Of a DNA stretch of 64,000 nt, positions 23,501 through 37,209 are shown in pieces (positions within the stretch are counted from its first letter, which is position 1; each line of letters starts with the position of its first letter). The stretch is from Brassica napus (lineage: Eukaryota > Streptophyta > Magnoliopsida > Brassicales > Brassicaceae): contig NW_026014793.1 of assembly GCF_020379485.1 (NCBI RefSeq), forward strand, positions 1-64,000, read 5' to 3'. Under the pieces are notes generated by a model. It was not told where the DNA came from. It saw nothing but the letters and a program-made list of their open reading frames with translations, and searched no databases. The translations under genes and the position numbers were made by a program.

Positions 23501-26500
23501 AGTGGGATAACTTCTTCATCCCAACTCCTATGAGATTTATTCAACTTCCTGGTGATTCTCCACCACTTTATGTATCCAAATCAAGCTTCTCACAAAGTGA
23601 TTCATCCTGGTTTGATTGGAACGACGAAGAAGCTGTGCTATTCCCAAACTGGGAAACTGGAATCACCTGATTTGAAAGTGGGATAACTTCTTCATCCCAA
23701 CTCCTATGAGATTTATTCAACTTCCTGGTGATTCTCCACCACTTTATGTATCCAAATCAAGCTTCTCACAAAGTGATTCATCCTGGTTTGATTGGAACGA
23801 CGAAGAAGCTGTGCTATTCCCAAACTGGGAAACTGGAATCACCTGATTTGAAAGTGGGATAACTTCTTCATCCCAACTCCTATGAGATTTATTCAACTTC
23901 CTGGTGATTCTCCACCACTTTATGTATCCAAATCAAGCTTCTCACAAAGTGATTCATCCTGGTTTGATTGGAACGACGAAGAAGCTGTGCTATTCCCAAA
24001 CTGGGAAACTGGAATCACCTGATTTGAAAGTGGGATAACTTCTTCATCCCAACTCCTATGAGATTTATTCAACTTCCTGGTGATTCTCCACCACTTTATG
24101 TATCCAAATCAAGCTTCTTACAAAGTGATTCATCCTGGTTTGATTGGAACGACGAAGAAGCTGTGCTATTCCCAAACTGGGAAACTGGAATCACCTGATT
24201 TGAAAGTGGGATAACTTCTTCATCCAACTCCTATGAGATTTATTCAACTTCCTGGTGATTCTCCACCACTTTATGTATCCAAATCAAGCTTCTCACAAAG
24301 TGATTCATCCTGGTTTGATTGGAACGACGAAGAAGCTGTGCTATTCCCAAACTGGGAAACTGGAATCACCTGATTTGAAAGTGGGATAACTTCTTCATCC
24401 CAACTCCTATGAGATTTATTCAACTTCCTGGTGATTCTCCACCACTTTATGTATCCAAATCAAGCTTCTTACAAAGTGATTCATCCTGGTTTGATTGGAA
24501 CGACGAAGAAGCTGTGCTATTCCCAAACTGGGAAACTGGAATCACCTGATTTGAAAGTGGGATAACTTCTTCATCCCAACTCCTATGAGATTTATTCAAC
24601 TTCCTGGTGATTCTCCACCACTTTATGTATCCAAATCAAGCTTCTCACAAAGTGATTCATCCTGGTTTGATTGGAACGACGAAGAAGCTGTGCTATTCCC
24701 AAACTGGGAAACTGGAATCACCTGATTTGAAAGTGGGATAACTTCTTCATCCCAACTCCTATGAGATTTATTCAACTTCCTGGTGATTCTCCACCACTTT
24801 ATGTATCCAAATCAAGCTTCTCACAAAGTGATTCATCCTGGTTTGATTGGAACGACGAAGAAGCTGTGCTATTCCCAAACTGGGAAACTGGAATCACCTG
24901 ATTTGAAAGTGGGATAACTTCTTCATCCCAACTCCTATGAGATTTATTCAACTTCCTGGTGATTCTCCACCACTTTATGTATCCAAATCAAGCTTCTCAC
25001 AAAGTGATTCATCCTGGTTTGATTGGAACGACGAAGAAGCTGTGCTATTCCCAAACTGGGAAACTGGAATCACCTGATTTGAAAGTGGGATAACTTCTTT
25101 TCCCAACTCCTATGAGATTTATTCAACTTCCTGGTGATTCTCCACCACTTTATGTATCCAAATCAAGCTTCTCACAAAGTGATTCATCCTGGTTTGATTG
25201 GAACGACGAAGAAGCTGTGCTATTCCCAAACTGGGAAACTGGAATCACCTGATTTGAAAGTGGGATAACTTCTTCATCCCAACTCCTATGAGATTTATTC
25301 AACTTCCTGGTGATTCTCCACCACTTTATGTATCCAAATCAAGCTTCTTACAAAGTGATTCATCCTGGTTTGATTGGAACGACGAGAAGCTGTGCTATTC
25401 CCAAACTGGGAAACTGGAATCACCTGATTTGAAAGTGGGATAACTTCTTCATCCCAACTCCTATGAGATTTATTCAACTTCCTGGTGATTCTCCACCACT
25501 TTATGTATCCAAATCAAGCTTCTCACAAAGTGATTCATCCTGGTTTGATTGGAACGACGAAGAAGCTGTGCTATTCCCAAACTGGGAAACTGGAATCACC
25601 TGATTTGAAAGTGGGATAACTTCTTCATCCCAACTCCTATGAGATTTATTCAACTTCCTGGTGATTCTCCACCACTTTATGTATCCAAATCAAGCTTCTC
25701 ACAAAGTGATTCATCCTGGTTTGATTGGAACGACGAAGAAGCTGTGCTATTCCCAAACTGGGAAACTGGAATCACCTGATTTGAAAGTGGGATAACTTCT
25801 TCATCCCAACTCCTATGAGATTTATTCAACTTCCTGGTGATTCTCCACCACTTTATGTATCCAAATCAAGCTTCTCACAAAGTGATTCATCCTGGTTTGA
25901 TTGGAACGACGAAGAAGCTGTGCTATTCCCAAACTGGGAAACTGGAATCACCTGATTTGAAAGTGGGATAACTTCTTCATCCCAACTCCTATGAGATTTA
26001 TTCAACTTCCTGGTGATTCTCCACCACTTTATGTATCCAAATCAAGCTTCTCACAAAGTGATTCATCCTGGTTTGATTGGAACGACGAAGAAGCTGTGCT
26101 ATTCCCAAACTGGGAAACTGGAATCACCTGATTTGAAAGTGGGATAACTTCTTCATCCCAACTCCTATGAGATTTATTCAACTTCCTGGTGATTCTCCAC
26201 CACTTTATGTATCCAAATCAAGCTTCTCACAAAGTGATTCATCCTGGTTTGATTGGAACGACGAAGAAGCTGTGCTATTCCCAAACTGGGAAACTGGAAT
26301 CACCTGATTTGAAAGTGGGATAACTTCTTCATCCCAACTCCTATGAGATTTATTCAACTTCCTGGTGATTCTCCACCACTTTATGTATCCAAATCAAGCT
26401 TCTTACAAAGTGATTCATCCTGGTTTGATTGGAACGACGAAGAAGCTGTGCTATTCCCAAACTGGGAAACTGGAATCACCTGATTTGAAAGTGGGATAAC

Positions 26501-29500
26501 TTCTTCATCCAACTCCTATGAGATTTATTCAACTTCCTGGTGATTCTCCACCACTTTATGTATCCAAATCAAGCTTCTCACAAAGTGATTCATCCTGGTT
26601 TGATTGGAACGACGAAGAAGCTGTGCTATTCCCAAACTGGGAAACTGGAATCACCTGATTTGAAAGTGGGATAACTTCTTCATCCCAACTCCTATGAGAT
26701 TTATTCAACTTCCTGGTGATTCTCCACCACTTTATGTATCCAAATCAAGCTTCTCACAAAGTGATTCATCCTGGTTTGATTGGAACGACGAAGAAGCTGT
26801 GCTATTCCCAAACTGGGAAACTGGAATCACCTGATTTGAAAGTGGGATAACTTCTTCATCCCAACTCCTATGAGATTTATTCAACTTCCTGGTGATTCTC
26901 CACCACTTTATGTATCCAAATCAAGCTTCTTACAAAGTGATTCATCCTGGTTTGATTGGAACGACGAAGAAGCTGTGCTATTCCCAAACTGGGAAACTGG
27001 AATCACCTGATTTGAAAGTGGGATAACTTCTTCATCCCAACTCCTATGAGATTTATTCAACTTCCTGGTGATTCTCCACCACTTTATGTATCCAAATCAA
27101 GCTTCTTACAAAGTGATTCATCCTGGTTTGATTGGAACGACGAAGAAGCTGTGCTATTCCCAAACTGGGAAACTGGAATCACCTGATTTGAAAGTGGGAT
27201 AACTTCTTTTCCCAACTCCTATGAGATTTATTCAACTTCCTGGTGATTCTCCACCACTTTATGTATCCAAATCAAGCTTCTCACAAAGTGATTCATCCTG
27301 GTTTGATTGGAACGACGAAGAAGCTGTGCTATTCCCAAACTGGGAAACTGGAATCACCTGATTTGAAAGTGGGATAACTTCTTCATCCCAACTCCTATGA
27401 GATTTATTCAACTTCCTGGTGATTCTCCACCACTTTATGTATCCAAATCAAGCTTCTTACAAAGTGATTCATCCTGGTTTGATTGGAACGACGAAGAAGC
27501 TGTGCTATTCCCAAACTGGGAAACTGGAATCACCTGATTTGAAAGTGGGATAACTTCTTCATCCCAACTCCTATGAGATTTATTCAACTTCCTGGTGATT
27601 CTCCACCACTTTATGTATCCAAATCAAGCTTCTCACAAAGTGATTCATCCTGGTTTGATTGGAACGACGAAGAAGCTGTGCTATTCCCAAACTGGGAAAC
27701 TGGAATCACCTGATTTGAAAGTGGGATAACTTCTTCATCCCAACTCCTATGAGATTTATTCAACTTCCTGGTGATTCTCCACCACTTTATGTATCCAAAT
27801 CAAGCTTCTTACAAAGTGATTCATCCTGGTTTGATTGGAACGACGAAGAAGCTGTGCTATTCCCAAACTGGGAAACTGGAATCACCTGATTTGAAAGTGG
27901 GATAACTTCTTCATCCCAACTCCTATGAGATTTATTCAACTTCCTGGTGATTCTCCACCACTTTATGTATCCAAATCAAGCTTCTCACAAAGTGATTCAT
28001 CCTGGTTTGATTGGAACGACGAAGAAGCTGTGCTATTCCCAAACTGGGAAACTGGAATCACCTGATTTGAAAGTGGGATAACTTCTTCATCCCAACTCCT
28101 ATGAGATTTATTCAACTTCCTGGTGATTCTCCACCACTTTATGTATCCAAATCAAGCTTCTCACAAAGTGATTCATCCTGGTTTGATTGGAACGACGAAG
28201 AAGCTGTGCTATTCCCAAACTGGGAAACTGGAATCACCTGATTTGAAAGTGGGATAACTTCTTCATCCCAACTCCTATGAGATTTATTCAACTTCCTGGT
28301 GATTCTCCACCACTTTATGTATCCAAATCAAGCTTCTCACAAAGTGATTCATCCTGGTTTGATTGGAACGACGAAGAAGCTGTGCTATTCCCAAACTGGG
28401 AAACTGGAATCACCTGATTTGAAAGTGGGATAACTTCTTCATCCCAACTCCTATGAGATTTATTCAACTTCCTGGTGATTCTCCACCACTTTATGTATCC
28501 AAATCAAGCTTCTTACAAAGTGATTCATCCTGGTTTGATTGGAACGACGAAGAAGCTGTGCTATTCCCAAACTGGGAAACTGGAATCACCTGATTTGAAA
28601 GTGGGATAACTTCTTCATCCCAACTCCTATGAGATTTATTCAACTTCCTGGTGATTCTCCACCACTTTATGTATCCAAATCAAGCTTCTCACAAAGTGAT
28701 TCATCCTGGTTTGATTGGAACGACGAAGAAGCTGTGCTATTCCCAAACTGGGAAACTGGAATCACCTGATTTGAAAGTGGGATAACTTCTTCATCCCAAC
28801 TCCTATGAGATTTATTCAACTTCCTGGTGATTCTCCACCACTTTATGTATCCAAATCAAGCTTCTCACAAAGTGATTCATCCTGGTTTGATTGGAACGAC
28901 GAAGAAGCTGTGCTATTCCCAAACTGGGAAACTGGAATCACCTGATTTGAAAGTGGGATAACTTCTTCATCCCAACTCCTATGAGATTTATTCAACTTCC
29001 TGGTGATTCTCCACCACTTTATGTATCCAAATCAAGCTTCTTACAAAGTGATTCATCCTGGTTTGATTGGAACGACGAAGAAGCTGTGCTATTCCCAAAC
29101 TGGGAAACTGGAATCACCTGATTTGAAAGTGGGATAACTTCTTCATCCCAACTCCTATGAGATTTATTCAACTTCCTGGTGATTCTCCACCACTTTATGT
29201 ATCCAAATCAAGCTTCTTACAAAGTGATTCATCCTGGTTTGATTGGAACGACGAAGAAGCTGTGCTATTCCCAAACTGGGAAACTGGAATCACCTGATTT
29301 GAAAGTGGGATAACTTCTTTCCCAACTCCTATGAGATTTATTCAACTTCCTGGTGATTCTCCACCACTTTATGTATCCAAATCAAGCTTCTCACAAAGTG
29401 ATTCATCCTGGTTTGATTGGAACGACGAAGAAGCTGTGCTATTCCCAAACTGGGAAACTGGAATCACCTGATTTGAAAGTGGGATAACTTCTTCATCCCA

Positions 29501-32500
29501 ACTCCTATGAGATTTATTCAACTTCCTGGTGATTCTCCACCACTTTATGTATCCAAATCAAGCTTCTTACAAAGTGATTCATCCTGGTTTGATTGGAACG
29601 ACGAGAAGCTGTGCTATTCCCAAACTGGGAAACTGGAATCACCTGATTTGAAAGTGGGATAACTTCTTTTCCCAACTCCTATGAGATTTATTCAACTTCC
29701 TGGTGATTCTCCACCACTTTATGTATCCAAATCAAGCTTCTCACAAAGTGATTCATCCTGGTTTGATTGGAACGACGAAGAAGCTGTGCTATTCCCAAAC
29801 TGGGAAACTGGAATCACCTGATTTGAAAGTGGGATAACTTCTTCATCCCAACTCCTATGAGATTTATTCAACTTCCTGGTGATTCTCCACCACTTTATGT
29901 ATCCAAATCAAGCTTCTTACAAAGTGATTCATCCTGGTTTGATTGGAACGACGAAGAAGCTGTGCTATTCCCAAACTGGGAAACTGGAATCACCTGATTT
30001 GAAAGTGGGATAACTTCTTCATCCCAACTCCTATGAGATTTATTCAACTTCCTGGTGATTCTCCACCACTTTATGTATCCAAATCAAGCTTCTCACAAAG
30101 TGATTCATCCTGGTTTGATTGGAACGACGAAGAAGCTGTGCTATTCCCAAACTGGGAAACTGGAATCACCTGATTTGAAAGTGGGATAACTTCTTCATCC
30201 CAACTCCTATGAGATTTATTCAACTTCCTGGTGATTCTCCACCACTTTATGTATCCAAATCAAGCTTCTCACAAAGTGATTCATCCTGGTTTGATTGGAA
30301 CGACGAAGAAGCTGTGCTATTCCCAAACTGGGAAACTGGAATCACCTGATTTGAAAGTGGGATAACTTCTTTTCCCAACTCCTATGAGATTTATTCAACT
30401 TCCTGGTGATTCTCCACCACTTTATGTATCCAAATCAAGCTTCTCACAAAGTGATTCATCCTGGTTTGATTGGAACGACGAAGAAGCTGTGCTATTCCCA
30501 AACTGGGAAACTGGAATCACCTGATTTGAAAGTGGGATAACTTCTTCATCCCAACTCCTATGAGATTTATTCAACTTCCTGGTGATTCTCCACCACTTTA
30601 TGTATCCAAATCAAGCTTCTTACAAAGTGATTCATCCTGGTTTGATTGGAACGACGAAGAAGCTGTGCTATTCCCAAACTGGGAAACTGGAATCACCTGA
30701 TTTGAAAGTGGGATAACTTCTTCATCCAACTCCTATGAGATTTATTCAACTTCCTGGTGATTCTCCACCACTTTATGTATCCAAATCAAGCTTCTCACAA
30801 AGTGATTCATCCTGGTTTGATTGGAACGACGAAGAAGCTGTGCTATTCCCAAACTGGGAAACTGGAATCACCTGATTTGAAAGTGGGATAACTTCTTCAT
30901 CCCAACTCCTATGAGATTTATTCAACTTCCTGGTGATTCTCCACCACTTTATGTATCCAAATCAAGCTTCTCACAAAGTGATTCATCCTGGTTTGATTGG
31001 AACGACGAAGAAGCTGTGCTATTCCCAAACTGGGAAACTGGAATCACCTGATTTGAAAGTGGGATAACTTCTTCATCCCAACTCCTATGAGATTTATTCA
31101 ACTTCCTGGTGATTCTCCACCACTTTATGTATCCAAATCAAGCTTCTTACAAAGTGATTCATCCTGGTTTGATTGGAACGACGAAGAAGCTGTGCTATTC
31201 CCAAACTGGGAAACTGGAATCACCTGATTTGAAAGTGGGATAACTTCTTCATCCCAACTCCTATGAGATTTATTCAACTTCCTGGTGATTCTCCACCACT
31301 TTATGTATCCAAATCAAGCTTCTCACAAAGTGATTCATCCTGGTTTGATTGGAACGACGAAGAAGCTGTGCTATTCCCAAACTGGGAAACTGGAATCACC
31401 TGATTTGAAAGTGGGATAACTTCTTCATCCCAACTCCTATGAGATTTATTCAACTTCCTGGTGATTCTCCACCACTTTATGTATCCAAATCAAGCTTCTC
31501 ACAAAGTGATTCATCCTGGTTTGATTGGAACGACGAAGAAGCTGTGCTATTCCCAAACTGGGAAACTGGAATCACCTGATTTGAAAGTGGGATAACTTCT
31601 TTTCCCAACTCCTATGAGATTTATTCAACTTCCTGGTGATTCTCCACCACTTTATGTATCCAAATCAAGCTTCTCACAAAGTGATTCATCCTGGTTTGAT
31701 TGGAACGACGAAGAAGCTGTGCTATTCCCAAACTGGGAAACTGGAATCACCTGATTTGAAAGTGGGATAACTTCTTCATCCCAACTCCTATGAGATTTAT
31801 TCAACTTCCTGGTGATTCTCCACCACTTTATGTATCCAAATCAAGCTTCTTACAAAGTGATTCATCCTGGTTTGATTGGAACGACGAAGAAGCTGTGCTA
31901 TTCCCAAACTGGGAAACTGGAATCACCTGATTTGAAAGTGGGATAACTTCTTCATCCCAACTCCTATGAGATTTATTCAACTTCCTGGTGATTCTCCACC
32001 ACTTTATGTATCCAAATCAAGCTTCTCACAAAGTGATTCATCCTGGTTTGATTGGAACGACGAAGAAGCTGTGCTATTCCCAAACTGGGAAACTGGAATC
32101 ACCTGATTTGAAAGTGGGATAACTTCTTCATCCCAACTCCTATGAGATTTATTCAACTTCCTGGTGATTCTCCACCACTTTATGTATCCAAATCAAGCTT
32201 CTCACAAAGTGATTCATCCTGGTTTGATTGGAACGACGAAGAAGCTGTGCTATTCCCAAACTGGGAAACTGGAATCACCTGATTTGAAAGTGGGATAACT
32301 TCTTTTCCCAACTCCTATGAGATTTATTCAACTTCCTGGTGATTCTCCACCACTTTATGTATCCAAATCAAGCTTCTCACAAAGTGATTCATCCTGGTTT
32401 GATTGGAACGACGAAGAAGCTGTGCTATTCCCAAACTGGGAAACTGGAATCACCTGATTTGAAAGTGGGATAACTTCTTCATCCCAACTCCTATGAGATT

Positions 32501-35500
32501 TATTCAACTTCCTGGTGATTCTCCACCACTTTATGTATCCAAATCAAGCTTCTTACAAAGTGATTCATCCTGGTTTGATTGGAACGACGAAGAAGCTGTG
32601 CTATTCCCAAACTGGGAAACTGGAATCACCTGATTTGAAAGTGGGATAACTTCTTCATCCAAACTCCTATGAGATTTATTCAACTTCCTGGTGATTCTCC
32701 ACCACTTTATGTATCCAAATCAAGCTTCTCACAAAGTGATTCATCCTGGTTTGATTGGAACGACGAAGAAGCTGTGCTATTCCCAAACTGGGAAACTGGA
32801 ATCACCTGATTTGAAAGTGGGATAACTTCTTCATCCCAACTCCTATGAGATTTATTCAACTTCCTGGTGATTCTCCACCACTTTATGTATCCAAATCAAG
32901 CTTCTCACAAAGTGATTCATCCTGGTTTGATTGGAACGACGAAGAAGCTGTGCTATTCCCAAACTGGGAAACTGGAATCACCTGATTTGAAAGTGGGATA
33001 ACTTCTTCATCCCAACTCCTATGAGATTTATTCAACTTCCTGGTGATTCTCCACCACTTTATGTATCCAAATCAAGCTTCTCACAAAGTGATTCATCCTG
33101 GTTTGATTGGAACGACGAAGAAGCTGTGCTATTCCCAAACTGGGAAACTGGAATCACCTGATTTGAAAGTGGGATAACTTCTTCATCCCAACTCCTATGA
33201 GATTTATTCAACTTCCTGGTGATTCTCCACCACTTTATGTATCCAAATCAAGCTTCTTACAAAGTGATTCATCCTGGTTTGATTGGAACGACGAAGAAGC
33301 TGTGCTATTCCCAAACTGGGAAACTGGAATCACCTGATTTGAAAGTGGGATAACTTCTTCATCCCAACTCCTATGAGATTTATTCAACTTCCTGGTGATT
33401 CTCCACCACTTTATGTATCCAAATCAAGCTTCTTACAAAGTGATTCATCCTGGTTTGATTGGAACGACGAAGAAGCTGTGCTATTCCCAAACTGGGAAAC
33501 TGGAATCACCTGATTTGAAAGTGGGATAACTTCTTCATGCCAACTCCTATGAGATTTATTCAACTTCCTGGTGATTCTCCACCACTTTATGTATCCAAAT
33601 CAAGCTTCTCACAAAGTGATTCATCCTGGTTTGATTGGAACGACGATGAAGCTGTGCTATTCCCAAACTGGGAAACTGGAATCACCTGATTTGAAAGTGG
33701 GATAACTTCTTCATCCCAACTCCTATGAGATTTATTCAACTTCCTGGTGATTCTCCACCACTTTATGTATCCAAATCAAGCTTCTTACAAAGAGATTCAT
33801 CCTGGTTTGATTGGAACGACAAGAAGCTGTGCTATTCCCAAACTGGGAAACTGGACTCACCTGATTTGAAAGTGGGATAACTTCTTTTTGTCACAACTCC
33901 TATGAGATTTATTCAACTTCCTGGTGATTCTCCACCACTTTATGTATCCAAATCAAGCTTCTCACAAAGAGATTCATCCTGGTTTGATTGGAACGACGAA
34001 GAAGCTGTGCTATTCCCAAACTGGGAAACTGGACTCACCTGATTTGAAAGTGGGATAACTTCTTCATCCCAACTCCTATGAGATTTATTCAACTTCCTGG
34101 TGATTCTCCACCACTTTATGTATCCAAATCAAGCTTCTTACAAAGTGATTCATCCTGGTTTGATTGGAACGACGAAGAAGCTGTGCTATTCCCAAACTGG
34201 GAAACTGGAATCACCTGATTTGAAAGTGGGATAACTTCTTCATCCCAACTCCTATGAGATTTATTCAACTTCCTGGTGATTCTCCACCACTTTATGTATC
34301 CAAATCAAGCTTCTCACAAAGTGATTCATCCTGGTTTGATTGGAACGACGAAGAAGCTGTGCTATTCCCAAACTGGGAAACTGGAATCACCTGATTTGAA
34401 AGTGGGATAACTTCTTCATCCCAACTCCTATGAGATTTATTCAACTTCCTGGTGATTCTCCACCACTTTATGTATCCAAATCAAGCTTCTCACAAAGTGA
34501 TTCATCCTGGTTTGATTGGAACGACGAAGAAGCTGTGCTATTCCCAAACTGGGAAACTGGAATCACCTGATTTGAAAGTGGGATAACTTCTTCATCCCAA
34601 CTCCTATGAGATTTATTCAACTTCCTGGTGATTCTCCACCACTTTATGTATCCAAATCAAGCTTCTCACAAAGTGATTCATCCTGGTTTGATTGGAACGA
34701 CGAAGAAGCTGTGCTATTCCCAAACTGGGAAACTGGAATCACCTGATTTGAAAGTGGGATAACTTCTTCATCCCAACTCCTATGAGATTTATTCAACTTC
34801 CTGGTGATTCTCCACCACTTTATGTATCCAAATCAAGCTTCTTACAAAGAGATTCATCCTGGTTTGATTGGAACGACGAAGAAGCTGTGCTATTCCCAAA
34901 CTGGGAAACTGGAATCACCTGATTTGAAAGTGGGATAACTTCTTCATCCCAACTCCTATGAGATTTATTCAACTTCCTGGTGATTCTCCACCACTTTATG
35001 TATCCAAATAAAGCTTCTTACAAAGATTCATCCTGGTTTGATTGGAACGACGAAGAAGCTGTCCTATTCCCAAACTGGGAAACTCGAATCACCTGATTTG
35101 AAAGTGGGATAACTTCTTTTCGCCAACTCCTATGAGATTTATTCAACTTCCTGGTGATTCTCCACCACTTTATGTATCCAAATCAAGCTTCTCACAAAGT
35201 GATTCATCCTGGTTTGATTGGAACGACGATGAAGCTGTGCTATTCCCAAACTGGAAAACTGGAATCACCTGATTTGAAAGTGGGATAACTTCTTCATCCC
35301 AACTCCTATGAGATTTATTCAACTTCCTGGTGATTCTCCACCACTTTATGTATCCAAATCAAGCTTCTTACAAAGAGATTCATCCTGGTTTGATTGGAAC
35401 GACAGAGAAGCTGTCCTATTCCCAAACTGGGAAACTGGAATCACCTGATTTGAAAGTGGGATAACTTCTTTTCACCAACTCCTATGAGATTTATTCAACT

Positions 35501-36082
35501 TCCTGGTGATTCTCCACCACTTTATGTATCCAAATCAAGCTTCTCACAAAGAGATTCATCCTGGTTTGATTGGAACGACGAAGAAGCTGTGCTATTCCCA
35601 AACTGGGAAACTGGAATCACCTGATTTGAAAGTGGGATAACTTCTTCATCCCAACTCCTATGAGATTTATTCAACTTCCTGGTGATTCTCCACCACTTAA
35701 TGTATCCAAATCAAGCTTCTTACAAAGAGATTCATCCTGGTTTGATTGGAACGACGAAGAAGCTGTGCTATTCCCAAACTGGGAAACAATCACCTTATTT
35801 GAAAGTGGGATAACTTCTTCATCCCAACTCCTATGAGATTTATTCAACTTCCTGGTGATTCTCCACCACTTTATGTATCCAAATCAAGCTTCTCACAAAG
35901 TGATTCATCCTGGTTTGATTGGAACGACGAAGAAGCTGTGCTATTCCCAAACTGGGAAACTGGAATCACCTGATTTGAAATTGGGATAACTTCTTCATCC
36001 CAACTCCTATGAGATTTATTCAACTTCCTGGTGATTCTCCACTACTTTATGTATCCAAATCAACCTTCTCACAAAGTGATTC
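11581..36082 (+). repeat. Satellite array A, about 176-bp monomers (CentBr/canrep-like centromere satellite)
   Basis: About 139 head-to-tail monomers, all in one orientation, with a period of 176 bp (for example ACTCCTATGAG at 11756 and 11932). Nearly every unit holds a HindIII site (AAGCTT). Variable positions are the segment after AAGCTTCT (CACAAAGTG, TACAAAGTG or TACAAAGAG), GACGAAGAAG against the shorter GACGAGAAG, and the segment after ATAACTTCTT (CATCCC, TTCCC, CATCC, TTCGCC, CATGCC). The array is highly uniform from about 13.7 to 33.5 kb and more varied at both ends. Identity as the Brassica CentBr/canrep family is from memory of that satellite. The short minus-strand ORFs of 60 codons recurring through it are periodic artefacts. 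Confidence 0.93.
36078..36082. other. Left target-site duplication of the chromovirus (GATTC)
   Basis: GATTC precedes the 5' LTR and recurs at 42567-42571 after the 3' LTR. Joining the flanks at one copy restores the normal satellite monomer. Confidence 0.93.
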
Positions 36083-36355
36083 TGATATGATCATGGACCA
36101 GTCAAACAAAGAAGATAATGGGAGCATGGAAGATCCAGCTAATGGAGGAGCTCTAGCCATATCTGAAGGTCCTATGACTCGAGCCAGAAGCAAGCAACTC
36201 AAAGAAGCCATTGGAGGATTACTTAAGACATCACTGAAGCAAGAAGAGAGTCTTGGAAGAAGCTTAATCAACCAAGACACACTTACCACAATTCAAGCCA
36301 TCTCACTTCCAAGATAGACATCAAATGAGCAAGTAACATATGTGTGCTCTTTTTC

Positions 36356-36396
36356 CCTATCTTTGGTTTTGTCCCACTGGGTTTTCCAAAGATAGG
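36356..36396 (+). other. Conserved hairpin in the chromovirus 5' LTR
   Basis: Arms CCTATCTTTGG (36356-36366) and CCAAAGATAGG (36386-36396) pair perfectly over 11 bp around a 19-base loop of the form TTTTGTCCCA...GGGTTTT. It is followed by TTTTTAATGAGG. The same design occurs in copia-3 and in element E. In this 5' LTR it lies upstream of the TATA box, so only the 3' LTR copy would be in the genomic RNA. Confidence 0.85.
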
Positions 36397-36480
36397 TTTT
36401 TAATGAGGCCATATGTTGCTTTCCTATCACTCATTTGATGATCTCAGTTCAAGACTTTATTTTAATTATTTATCTTTGCT

Positions 36481-36529
36481 AGACTTGAGAATTAAGCTGC
36501 CAGACTTGAGAATTAAGCTGCCAGACTTG
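36481..36529 (+). repeat. 21-bp tandem repeat in chromovirus U3
   Basis: Two perfect copies of a 21-bp unit beginning AGACTTGAGAATT at 36481 and 36502, plus a partial third at 36523. It is duplicated in the 3' LTR at 42108. It sits about 90 bp upstream of the TATA box, where enhancer repeats are common. Confidence 0.85.
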
Positions 36530-36616
36530 AAAGCCCTTATAAGGTTTTATATGGGTTTTATAAGGTTTATTTTTAAGGCCCATTTAGAGACCAAGGAGCC
36601 TGTTCCTTGCTTTCTC

Positions 36617-36624
36617 TATAAATA
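36617..36624 (+). promoter_or_regulatory. Chromovirus LTR TATA box
   Basis: TATAAATA within CTCTATAAATATG, the best core-promoter match in the LTR. Transcription would start about 30 bp downstream, leaving roughly 290 bp of R-U5. Confidence 0.7.
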
Positions 36625-36941
36625 TGTGTCTGAAAACCCTAATAGAGTTATCCAACCTTTATTTCTAAACTCTTGTTTCTCTCTAGTCGGCTGCAAGCTT
36701 GTCTTGTAGATCTGAGTGTTCTTGAGTCTTTGTTAGTGTGTCATATCTAACAAAACCACAAGAGTGATTGTCTTGGTGTGTCATATCCAAGGGATTCACT
36801 TAGGAGTATCAAGGAGACCTCTCACATCTCTTTGTGTCACCATTCAATCCACACACCTTGAAGTAGATTGAGTCTGTTGATTCTCTATTTGCAAGGATCT
36901 ATCCCATTCCAACCAGAGAAGCATCCTAGGAGTGTATTATG

Positions 36942-36953
36942 TGGTATCAGAGC
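36942..36953 (+). other. Chromovirus primer-binding site (initiator tRNA-Met)
   Basis: TGGTATCAGAGC, two bases (TG) after the LTR end. It is followed by a leader of about 290 bp (36954-37239) rich in AGATCT-type motifs and without a supported gene. Confidence 0.9.
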
Positions 36954-37209
36954 AACTCTGGCTAGGGAAGTTCTCGTTTTCTTTAAGATCTCACTAGATC
37001 TATTCATTTGCTTTCATAACCATTGCTAGATCTGGGTTTATTGTCTTATTTCTGTCGATCTGTTTCACTCTGAGTTCAATATTGATAGATCTGTTGTTCT
37101 GAGCTTTGAAAGTGATAAATCTGAGAATTTTTATTCTAGATCTGTGCTGAATCTGTTTCATCTCTTGTTTGTTTTCCTTATTTGATTTTGATTTCGAACT
37201 CCTTACTGG

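Larger units (their letters stand above)
36083..36939 (+). repeat. Chromovirus 5' LTR, 857 bp
   Basis: Starts TGATATGATC and ends GTGTATTA, so the termini are TG...TA rather than TG...CA. It differs from the 3' LTR by an A/G near 36271 and an A/T four bases from its end. It contains the duplicated tail of the pol frame (stop near 36317), the conserved hairpin (36356-36396), a 21-bp tandem repeat and a TATA box. Confidence 0.95.

Noticed and set aside
36009..36317. ORF starting MRFIQLPGDSPLLYV at the left edge of the chromovirus
   Set aside because: It is satellite fused to the LTR copy of the pol tail; a by-product of the insertion, not a gene.
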